Shown here: positions 25,688 to 32,742 of the stretch, piece by piece
How positions within the stretch are numbered: position 1 is the stretch's first letter
How the letters are laid out: the number at the start of each line of letters is the position of its first letter
Assembly: GCA_903851655.1 (NCBI GenBank)
Contig: CAINOV010000367.1
Span: 1-32,742, forward strand
Length of the DNA stretch: 32,742 nt
Direction of reading: 5' to 3'
DNA from: an uncultured Caulobacterales bacterium
Lineage (GTDB): Bacteria; Pseudomonadota; Alphaproteobacteria; Caulobacterales; Caulobacteraceae
Position numbers and translations under genes: made by a program
The notes under the pieces: model-generated
Database searches by the model: none
What the model was told of the DNA's origin: nothing
What the model saw: the letters and a program-made list of their open reading frames with translations, nothing else

Positions 25688-26052
25688 GGGAGTCCCGCAA
25701 ATGTCGACCCTCTAGCAGGGATCGGTTCATGGGAATTTACCCTAAACCTCCTTAGCGAAGGTTCAACAAGGGGTGGGACGCAAAAATCCCCGGGTTCGGG
25801 CGGGCCGCCGGCGCAGGGCCCGGACAGATTCGCGCCGCCGGACGAGGGGGGCGTCCGGCGGCGCGGGTTCCGTGGCAGGCGCCAGGGAACATCTGCGTCG
25901 GCCCGCCGGCCCTGCATGAGGGCCCGGCCGCGCGATGTGTCAGGCGAGGGGGGACGCGCCCGACGCTCAACAGATAGGCCGGCCCCGGCCCCACGGGAGG
26001 GGCTCGGAGGAAAAAAGTGTTCAAGCGTGCGTGATGGCCCGGGCCGGGGCCC
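25688..26052. other. 365-nt gene-free stretch upstream of glutamate dehydrogenase
   Basis: No convincing coding frame is present apart from a possible 33-codon upstream frame starting at 25730. A weak minus-strand promoter candidate is TTGTTG (25769-25764) with TTTAGG (25746-25741) at 17-base spacing. The centre holds three adjacent hairpins, listed separately. A run of six A residues at 26011-26016 (T on the minus strand) might end transcription of the AI-2E gene, but no adjacent stem fits well. Confidence 0.6.
25831..25938. other. Three consecutive strong hairpins (possible structured leader or small RNA)
   Basis: Hairpin 1 (25831-25865) has a 14-bp perfect all-GC-rich stem, CGCGCCGCCGGACG with its complement, and a 7-base loop. 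Hairpin 2 (25867-25890) has stems GTTCC/GGAAC and TGGC/GCCA around AGGC, with one G-G mismatch. Hairpin 3 (25889-25938) is a long interrupted helix: ACATC/GATGT, GCG/CGC, CGGCC/GGCCG and GGCCCT/AGGGCC around GCATG. The strand of any transcript is not known. If read on the minus strand it would lie in the 5' leader of glutamate dehydrogenase. It matches no RNA family I recognise. Confidence 0.45.
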
Positions 26053-27117
26053 CTAGGCGCGGGCGGCGACCTGTCGGGCGGCGCCGGGCTCGGGATGGCC
26101 GTCGCCGGACAGCAGCACGGCGATCCAGCGGGAGTTCGGGAACTGGGCCAGGATGATGATGCCGGTGACGGTGAGCGGCGTGGACAGGAACATGCCCGGG
26201 ATCCCCCAGATGGCGCCCCAGACGGCCAGGCTCAGCAGGACCACCACCGGATCGATGTTGAGACCGTCCCGCTGCATCCGGGGCAGGAGGATGCTGCCCA
26301 CCACGAACAGGATGGTCTGCAGGCCGCAGAACAGGGCGATGGGCTCCCACAGGGTCGGGAACTGCACCAGGGCGAACAGGGGCGGCAGGACCGCGGCGAT
26401 CAGCCCGCCGATCACGGGAATGAACACGATGATGAAGATCAGAAAGGCCCAGAAGGTGGCGTTCTGCAGCCCCATGGCCGCCATCAGCGCCCAGGACAGG
26501 AGCGCGATGAGCGCCCCGGTCACGGTCTGGATCCACAGATAGCGTTCGACTCCGTCGCGGATGCGGCTGAACACGATGATCGCCTGCTCCCGTTCCTCGA
26601 CCACCGGCCACAGGGCGTCCACCTTGCTCCGAAGGCCCGCCCGGGCGGCGATCAGGAAGCCGGTGTAGATGAACACATAGATCGCGCCGGACGCGAACGA
26701 CTGCAGGGCGTGGGCCACGTCGCCGAAATAGCGGGCCGGATTGATCTGGTTGATCAGCGCCTCCACCGTCGGCGGGGCCTTGACCCCGGCCAGGGCGGAG
26801 ACCTGCATCAGGGTGTGGTTCAGCCGCGGGGCGTCAGCCACCAGCTTGGCGGAGAAGGCCGCCGCATTGTCCACCACCACGAACACGGTGAGGCCGAAGC
26901 CGATGGTCGAGATCAGGAGGGCCACCGGCAGGTCGGCCCAGCCGGGGATGAACGGCGCGCGGCGCTGGAGAAACCGGGCGAAGCTGTCGATCAGCACGGT
27001 GAGGAACAGGGCCAGCACCAGCGGCGTGAGGATCGCCGCAGCCCAGTTCATGGCCGCGCCGGCGGCGATCACCGCCAGCACGACCAGTGCGACCCGCGAC
27101 ACGTTCGACTGCTGCAT
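26053..27117 (-). CDS. AI-2E family transporter
   Basis: The protein has about 354 residues with roughly seven or eight membrane helices. The typical central soluble loop (about 130-180) is followed by the family's later half with FIIVFIPVIGGLIAAVLPPL, WEPIALFCGLQTIL and WGAIWGIPGMFLSTPLTV as landmarks. The family was named for autoinducer-2 export, but many members have other roles such as Na+/H+ antiport, so the substrate is open. The ATG at 27117 (MQQSNV) is chosen; a GTG 15 nt upstream has GGAGG too close to it and remains possible. It lies 78 nt after the RimB-RimK-like gene on the same strand. Confidence 0.9.
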   Translation of the reverse strand: MQQSNVSRVALVVLAVIAAGAAMNWAAAILTPLVLALFLTVLIDSFARFLQRRAPFIPGWADLPVALLISTIGFGLTVFVVVDNAAAFSAKLVADAPRLNHTLMQVSALAGVKAPPTVEALINQINPARYFGDVAHALQSFASGAIYVFIYTGFLIAARAGLRSKVDALWPVVEEREQAIIVFSRIRDGVERYLWIQTVTGALIALLSWALMAAMGLQNATFWAFLIFIIVFIPVIGGLIAAVLPPLFALVQFPTLWEPIALFCGLQTILFVVGSILLPRMQRDGLNIDPVVVLLSLAVWGAIWGIPGMFLSTPLTVTGIIILAQFPNSRWIAVLLSGDGHPEPGAARQVAARA

Positions 27118-27195
27118 TCCGCTACCGGCCACCCGCCCGCCTCCGGGACGCAAGGGCCCCATGAGGGGCCTGCGTGAACCAAAGCCCTCGTGGGG

Positions 27196-28662
27196 TCAAC
27201 TGGCCGCGGCGTCCGGAGCGGGCTTCACCGCCGCCGCAGCCGGCGCGATGCGACTTTCCAGGTGCCGGATGATCAGATCGGCGACATCCTTGCCGGACGC
27301 CTTCTCCACGCCCTGCAGACCCGGCGAGGCGTTCACCTCGATCACCTTGGGACCGTCATGGGCGCGCAGGATGTCCACCCCGGCCACGTGCAGGCCCAGC
27401 GCCCGCACCGCCCGGATCGCCACATCCCGCTCCGCCGTGGTGATCTTCACGGGCAGGGCCTCGCCCCCCTGATGCAGGTTGGAGCGGAAATCCCCCAGCT
27501 TGGCCTGGCGCTTCATCGCGGCCACCACCTTGCCGCCGATGACGAAGCAGCGGATGTCCGCGCCCCGGGCCTCGGCCACGAACTCCTGCACCAGGATGTC
27601 CGCGTCCAGGTCGCGAAAGGCGGAGATCACCGATTCCGCCGCCTGAGCCGTCTCCGCCAGCACCACGCCGCGGCCCTGGCTGCCCTGGAGCAGCTTCACC
27701 ACCAGCGGCGCTCCGCCCACCAGACCCAGGACATGGGCCGTGTCCTTCGGGGAGCGGGCGAAGGCGGTGGTGGGCATGGCCACGCCCTTGCGGGCCAGCA
27801 CCTGCAGGGCGTGCAGCTTGTCCCGCGCCGCGCCGATGGCCGCGGCCCGGTTCAGGCAATAGGCGCCGGTCATCTCGAACTGCCGCACCACCGCCAGTCC
27901 GTAGTCGGTGAGGGGCGAGCCGATCCGGGGGATCACCGCGTCATACCGCTCCAGCACCTCGCCGTCATAGAGGACGCTGGGCGCCCGGACATTGATGTCC
28001 ATGTAGCAGCGCGTGGTGTCGATGGCGTCGATCCGGTGGCCCCGGGCGGCGGCGGCCTCGAGCAGTCGCCGGCTGGAATAGTTCTGGGCGTTGACGGTGA
28101 GCAGCGCGATCCGCAGGGGGGCCCGTTCCGCCGGGGGCCGGTTCGCCCCCCGATAGCCGGCGTAGTCCAGCGCCGGCTGGGCCTGGGCCTGGGTCGGATC
28201 GACCACCGCGCCGATGGCCTCCAGGGCCTGGCGGCCCAGCAGCATCCGGCTGCTCATGCCGTCCCGGTTGGTGAGCGAGACCTCGGCGGACACGGTCCGG
28301 CCGGCGATGGCCAGGGCGGCGCGCACCACGAACCGGACCTCGGTCTCGCCGTTCGAGCTGGTCACGGCCCGGCGGTCGACGATTTCCGCGGCGCAGTCCA
28401 CCTCCACATCCGCGCGCCCGGGAATCGGCTGGACGCGAAAGCGCACCCACGGGGCCTCCGCCGGCCCGAAGGTCTCCATGCCATAGGCGTGCAGCGCCGA
28501 GGTCCGGGCGCCGGTGTCCACCTTGGCGCGCACGGCCGGAAGGCCGAGGTCGGGCAGGGCGATCCACTCTTCCCGGCCGAGGATCAGTTGGCCCGGAACC
28601 GATTGACCCGCGCCCGCGACGGACCCATCGGTCGGGAGGTCGAATGATTGCGAGCCGGTCAT
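27196..28662 (-). CDS. RimB-like retropepsin domain fused to RimK-type ATP-grasp ligase
   Basis: The protein has about 488 residues in two parts. The N-terminal domain (about 25-165) contains the retropepsin-like signature [13 protein letters not shown] with its catalytic Asp, plus [11 protein letters not shown], as in the family once called ATP-dependent zinc protease and now RimB. The C-terminal part (about 190-480) is a RimK-like ATP-grasp ligase: [19 protein letters not shown]-loop [18 protein letters not shown] and the metal site [14 protein letters not shown]. RimK adds glutamates to the C-terminus of ribosomal protein S6, and RimB removes such tails in Pseudomonas. A single chain would carry both activities, or the first domain may regulate the second. 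The ATG at 28662 has GGGAAAG upstream. Confidence 0.88.
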   Translation of the reverse strand: MTGSQSFDLPTDGSVAGAGQSVPGQLILGREEWIALPDLGLPAVRAKVDTGARTSALHAYGMETFGPAEAPWVRFRVQPIPGRADVEVDCAAEIVDRRAVTSSNGETEVRFVVRAALAIAGRTVSAEVSLTNRDGMSSRMLLGRQALEAIGAVVDPTQAQAQPALDYAGYRGANRPPAERAPLRIALLTVNAQNYSSRRLLEAAAARGHRIDAIDTTRCYMDINVRAPSVLYDGEVLERYDAVIPRIGSPLTDYGLAVVRQFEMTGAYCLNRAAAIGAARDKLHALQVLARKGVAMPTTAFARSPKDTAHVLGLVGGAPLVVKLLQGSQGRGVVLAETAQAAESVISAFRDLDADILVQEFVAEARGADIRCFVIGGKVVAAMKRQAKLGDFRSNLHQGGEALPVKITTAERDVAIRAVRALGLHVAGVDILRAHDGPKVIEVNASPGLQGVEKASGKDVADLIIRHLESRIAPAAAAVKPAPDAAAS

Positions 28663-28797
28663 GGCGGCTTTCCCGGGGGCTGGATGGGGGACGGCGGCGC
28701 GCCCGCTGTCCCTTCGATAGGCCCATGCGGCCAGGCAGCGCCAGTGACGATTTGGCGACGCGGGTCGCCTCGCCCGAACCCATGACGACAGAATGAC

Positions 28798-28826
28798 TTG
28801 CACATATAAAGATATCTTTATAGGTT
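28798..28826 (+). promoter_or_regulatory. metK promoter with an 18-bp palindromic operator in its spacer
   Basis: TTGCAC (28798-28803) and TAGGTT (28821-28826) are separated by exactly 17 bases. That spacer is filled by TATAAAGATATCTTTATA (28805-28822), a perfect palindrome and a sharply AT-rich island in GC-rich DNA. A repressor bound there would cover the whole promoter. Sites of similar form are, as I recall, assigned to ArsR-family SahR near methionine-cycle genes, but that match is unverified. The predicted leader to the GTG start is only about 35 nt. Confidence 0.75.
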
Positions 28827-28867
28827 CCGGGCCAACCCTGCCCGCTGTCCCCCTGCCGGAGCCCGCC

Positions 28868-30034
<1,167 letters not shown>

Positions 30035-30106
30035 TCCGGATCGTCTAACCCGCACCGCCTCCGGCGGGCTCTGGCCACGGGGCCGCGGGCGGGCTATGGC
30101 CGGGGC

Positions 30107-30790
30107 ATGAACCCGTCTGACCCCCACCCCCCCCTGCGCACCTTCGGCCGGATCAAGTCCCGGACGATCAAGCCGGCGCAGGGCGCGCTGCTGGACACGC
30201 TGCTGCCGCAGATCGCCATGCCGACGGACAGGCCCCTCGATCGCGAGACGCTGCTGGCGGACCGGCGCGAACTCTGGCTCGAGATCGGCTTCGGCGGCGG
30301 CGAGCACCTGGCCGGACAGGCCGCGCGGCGCCCGGACGTGACGCTGATCGGGGCCGAACCGTTTCTGAACGGCGCCGCCAGCGCCCTGCGGCATATCGAC
30401 GAGGCCGGCCTGTCGAACGTGCGACTGCATGTGGGCGATGCCCGGGACATCGTCGACGCCCTGCCGGACGCCAGCCTCGATCGCGTGTTCATCCTGTTCC
30501 CCGACCCCTGGCCGAAGCTGCGGCACCACAAGCGGCGGCTGATCCAGCCGGGCTTTGTGGCCGGTCTGGCGCGGGTCCTGACCCCGGGGGGACGGCTTCG
30601 CTTCGCCACAGACTGGGCCGACTATGCGGACTGGGCGCTGGAGCGCCTGATCGGCTGCCCCGCCCTGGACTGGACGGCGCAGGGCCCCGACCACTGGCGG
30701 ACGCCGCCTTCGGATCACGTGACCACCCGCTATCAGGAGAAGCGGCTGGGGGACATCGCCCCGGTCTATCTGGATTTCATCCGCCTCTGA
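30107..30790 (+). CDS. trmB: tRNA (guanine-N7-)-methyltransferase
   Basis: The protein has 227 residues. The SAM-binding loop LEIGFGGGEHLA and the family-specific FPDPWPKLRHHKRRLIQ identify TrmB, which methylates G46 in the variable loop of many tRNAs. The C-terminal TRYQEKRLGDIAPVY is the expected tRNA-contact segment. It is 72 nt downstream of metK on the same strand, an association seen in other alphaproteobacteria that places the SAM user next to the SAM maker. It may share the regulated metK promoter. Confidence 0.96.
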   Translation: MNPSDPHPPLRTFGRIKSRTIKPAQGALLDTLLPQIAMPTDRPLDRETLLADRRELWLEIGFGGGEHLAGQAARRPDVTLIGAEPFLNGAASALRHIDEAGLSNVRLHVGDARDIVDALPDASLDRVFILFPDPWPKLRHHKRRLIQPGFVAGLARVLTPGGRLRFATDWADYADWALERLIGCPALDWTAQGPDHWRTPPSDHVTTRYQEKRLGDIAPVYLDFIRL

Positions 30791-30819
30791 CCGACCGACA
30801 CGCGCGGGCCGGAACGAAA

Positions 30820-30842
30820 CAGGGCGCCGCGAGGGCGCCCTG
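30820..30842 (-). terminator. Hairpin terminator between convergent trmB and ppa
   Basis: A 9-bp perfect GC-rich stem (CAGGGCGCC / GGCGCCCTG) encloses a 5-base loop. On the minus strand it is followed by TTTCGTT, fitting ppa termination. It could also stop trmB transcription, but the plus-strand side has no T-run. Confidence 0.7.
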
Positions 30843-30869
30843 CCGGGTCGTGTCCGAGGGCGTCCGGGG

Positions 30870-31433
30870 TCAGGCCGGGGACAGGAGCTTGTGCGGCTCC
30901 GCGTCGCTGGCGGCGGCGCGCTCGATGGACTCGCGGATCAGGTGACCGGCCTCCTCGGCGTCGCCCCAGCCGGCGATGAAGGTTTCCTTGCCCTTTTCTA
31001 GATCCTTGTAGTGCTGGAAGAAGTGCGCGATCTGCTCGGTCAGGATGGCCGGGAGGCCGCGCCAGCTGTCCACGCCCGTATAGAAGGGGTGCAGCGCGTC
31101 CACCGGCACGGCGAGGATTTTCTCGTCTCCGCCCTTTTCGTCCCGCATCTTCAGCACGCCGATCGGACGGCAGCGGATGATCGCGCCCGGAACCACCGGA
31201 GTCGGCCCCACGACCATGATGTCCATCGGGTCGCCGTCATCGGCGAGGGTGTGCGGGATGAAGCCGTAATTGCCGGGGTAGAACATGGCTGTGTGCAGGA
31301 AGCGGTCCACGAAGATCGCGCCGGAATCCTTGTCGATCTCGTACTTCACGGGCTCGCCGCCCTGCGGGATTTCGATCACGGCGTTGACGTCGTAGGGGGG
31401 ATTCACACCAGTGGGAATCTTCGAAAGGTCCAT
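30870..31433 (-). CDS. ppa: Inorganic pyrophosphatase (family I)
   Basis: The protein has about 187 residues. VIEIPQGG, KYEIDKDSGAIFVDR, FYPGNYGFIPHT and the metal-binding DGDPMDIMVV are canonical. It hydrolyses pyrophosphate, pulling biosynthetic reactions such as the MetK reaction forward. The ATG at 31433 (MDLSKIP) matches the usual family start; an ATG three codons upstream is possible and neither has a strong ribosome site. It follows queG by 33 nt on the same strand. Confidence 0.96.
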   Translation of the reverse strand: MDLSKIPTGVNPPYDVNAVIEIPQGGEPVKYEIDKDSGAIFVDRFLHTAMFYPGNYGFIPHTLADDGDPMDIMVVGPTPVVPGAIIRCRPIGVLKMRDEKGGDEKILAVPVDALHPFYTGVDSWRGLPAILTEQIAHFFQHYKDLEKGKETFIAGWGDAEEAGHLIRESIERAAASDAEPHKLLSPA

Positions 31434-31466
31434 GGAGCACACATCAGACAGTTGGGGAGGCGCTTC

Positions 31467-32591
31467 CTATGCGCCGAAACCGCTCTTTGCGGAAGGGCCC
31501 TCATGTCCTGCGGGCCCGGGTCGCAGCCGATTGAGCGCCCATAACGCCGCGTCACGGACCGTCTCGTCGCCGTCATGCAGCAGGGGGGCGAGCGCCGCGA
31601 TCGCCGCAGGATCGGCGCTGTTGCCCAGGGCGTAGGCGACGTTGCGGACGAACCGGTCCCGGCCGACACGTTTCACGGGGCTTCCGGCGAACATCTCGCG
31701 GAAGGCGCCGTCATCCAGGCCCGCCAGCGCCGCCAGCCGGGGCGCGGTAAGGGCGGCGCGGGGCTCGAAGGCCTGCTCCGCAGCCCGCTGGGCGAACTTG
31801 TTCCACGGACAGACGGCCAGGCAGTCGTCGCATCCGTAGATACGGTTGCCCAGCCCCGGCCGCAGATCCTCCGGCACCGGCCCCCGGTGCTCGATGGTGA
31901 GGTAGGACACACAGAGCCGGGCGTCGAGCTGGTAGGGCGCGGGAAAGGCCCCGGTGGGGCAGATGTCGAGACAGGCCCGGCAGGAACCGCAGTGATCCGT
32001 CTCCGCCGCGTCTGCGGCCAGGTCCAGGGTGGTGAGGATCACGCCGAGGAACAGCCAGGAGCCGAACGCGCGGCTCACCAGATTGGTGTGCTTGCCCTGC
32101 CAGCCCAGGCCGGACTGCGCCGCGAGGGGCTTTTCCATCAGCGGCGCGGTGTCGACGAACACCTTCAGCTCGCCGCCCAGGGCCCTGGCCATCCAGCCGC
32201 CCAGGGCCTTCAGCCGCTTCTTGACCACGTCGTGATAGTCGCGGCCCTGAGCGTAGACGCTGATCACCCCCCGGTCCCGGTGCGAGAGCGCATCGAGGGG
32301 ATCGGTGTCCGGTCCGTAGTTCAGGCCCAGCACCACGGCGGACCGCGCCTCGGGCCACAGGGCGCGGGGGTGGCGGCGTCGGTCCGCCGTGTCGGCCATC
32401 CAGCCCATCTGCCCGTGGCGGCCGAGGGCCAGGAACCGGTCCAGTCGCTCGCCGCGCACGGTGTCATCCTCCAGGGTCGTCACGCGGACGGCGTCGAATC
32501 CCTCGGCCAGGGCCTGGGATTTCACCGCCCTCGCAGCGGCGGCCGGGGTCGGGGGCGGGGCGGTCGGGGGAGGGGATGTCCGGGGCGGCAT
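31467..32591 (-). CDS. queG: Epoxyqueuosine reductase
   Basis: The protein has 374 residues. [20 protein letters not shown] (cobalamin-domain region, landmark), and two [4Fe-4S] ferredoxin-type boxes, [16 protein letters not shown] and [10 protein letters not shown], are diagnostic. A HEAT-like repeat ([20 protein letters not shown]) near the C-terminus binds tRNA. The enzyme performs the last step of queuosine synthesis at tRNA wobble position 34 and uses cobalamin. The first 20 residues are Pro/Ala-rich, so the true start may be slightly further in. Other que genes are not in the window. Confidence 0.95.
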   Translation of the reverse strand: MPPRTSPPPTAPPPTPAAAARAVKSQALAEGFDAVRVTTLEDDTVRGERLDRFLALGRHGQMGWMADTADRRRHPRALWPEARSAVVLGLNYGPDTDPLDALSHRDRGVISVYAQGRDYHDVVKKRLKALGGWMARALGGELKVFVDTAPLMEKPLAAQSGLGWQGKHTNLVSRAFGSWLFLGVILTTLDLAADAAETDHCGSCRACLDICPTGAFPAPYQLDARLCVSYLTIEHRGPVPEDLRPGLGNRIYGCDDCLAVCPWNKFAQRAAEQAFEPRAALTAPRLAALAGLDDGAFREMFAGSPVKRVGRDRFVRNVAYALGNSADPAAIAALAPLLHDGDETVRDAALWALNRLRPGPAGHEGPSAKSGFGA

Positions 32592-32667
32592 GGCCCTGCA
32601 TACAACGGCTGGGCCGGTTCGTCACAGCGCCTTGACCCATCGGGAAAGATCAGAGCATAGGCGGGGG

Positions 32668-32742
32668 ATGACCGCCCCCCCGAAGCCTGCAGCGCAGACC
32701 CCCGCCTCGACCGCGAAGGCCGCCCGGCGGCCCGGCGGCAGC
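32668..32742 (+). CDS. Start of an unidentified gene, cut by window edge
   Basis: An ATG at 32668 preceded directly by GGCGGGG opens 25 codons that reach the window end without a stop. The peptide seen is Pro/Ala/Thr-rich and low in complexity, as in disordered N-termini, so no family can be assigned. It diverges from queG over a 76-nt spacer. Confidence 0.4.
   Translation, partial: MTAPPKPAAQTPASTAKAARRPGGS

Noticed and set aside
25741-25770. CtrA-type site upstream of glutamate dehydrogenase
   Set aside because: Only partial TTAG/GGTT half-sites, without the TTAA-N7-TTAA pattern.
26005-26052. Rho-independent terminator for the AI-2E gene
   Set aside because: A T-run exists on the minus strand (26016-26011), but the GC-rich stem lies too far upstream of it to form a standard terminator.
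28793-28867. metK starting at the ATG at 28793
   Set aside because: It would place the promoter and palindrome inside the gene. The GTG at 28868 has a ribosome site and begins at the conserved N-terminus.
28827-28867. SAM riboswitch in the metK leader
   Set aside because: The predicted leader is about 35 nt, too short for a complete SAM-binding aptamer, and shows no matching stems.

Overview
The window is GC-rich chromosomal DNA from an alphaproteobacterium. The evidence is a hemC-hemD-Mic60-hemY cluster, a GST-fold FtsZ-binding protein of the FzlA type, a 1638-residue NAD-specific glutamate dehydrogenase, frequent GTG starts, and ATGA/GTGA stop-start overlaps. Caulobacterales or a related order is likely, but the genus cannot be fixed from the sequence alone. 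Most of the window is housekeeping DNA. The exception is the left edge (1-1232), which is distinctly AT-richer and is the end of an integrated element.

Layout. 1-1151: tyrosine recombinase (minus), cut by the window edge, with an 11-bp perfect inverted repeat just upstream of its start. It abuts the 5' half of a tRNA-Thr(CGT) gene that is broken at the anticodon stem. 1364-5434 (minus): hemC, hemD, Mic60-like, hemY-like. 5570-8220 (plus): tsaD, gpsA, a YciI-like gene and a short Rieske gene, all tightly coupled. 8174-10314 (minus): thioredoxin-TPR (CnoX-like), Lon-N domain, Trm112-like and DUF971. 10461-11006: YbaK-type tRNA deacylase. 11186-12396: DUF6065-like gene, a clear rho-independent terminator, tRNA-Gly(GCC) and a small unknown gene. 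12517-16790: an unknown ~389-residue protein convergent with a two-gene ABC importer (ATPase plus fused double permease) that has no binding protein nearby. 16963-19857 (minus): dapF, mtaB, fzlA. 19937-20692: dienelactone-hydrolase-like gene, separated by a palindromic repeat pair from the convergent glutamate dehydrogenase gene (20771-25687). 25688-26052: a 365-nt gene-free stretch with three consecutive strong hairpins. 26053-28662 (minus): AI-2E family transporter and a RimB-RimK-like fusion. 28798-30790 (plus): metK, with an 18-bp perfect palindrome filling its promoter spacer, then trmB. 30870-32591 (minus): queG, ppa. 32668 to the end: start of a plus-strand gene.

How the genes relate. 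Two steps of tetrapyrrole synthesis (hemC, hemD) sit with two membrane proteins (Mic60-like, HemY-like). TsaD makes t6A on ANN-decoding tRNAs and MtaB methylthiolates that product. QueG, TrmB and the YbaK deacylase add to a tRNA-modification and quality theme, although these genes are scattered rather than one operon. No CRISPR array, toxin-antitoxin pair or defence island is visible. The most unusual signals are the recombinase/tRNA junction, the metK operator-promoter, the RimB-RimK fusion and the structured intergenic stretch upstream of glutamate dehydrogenase.
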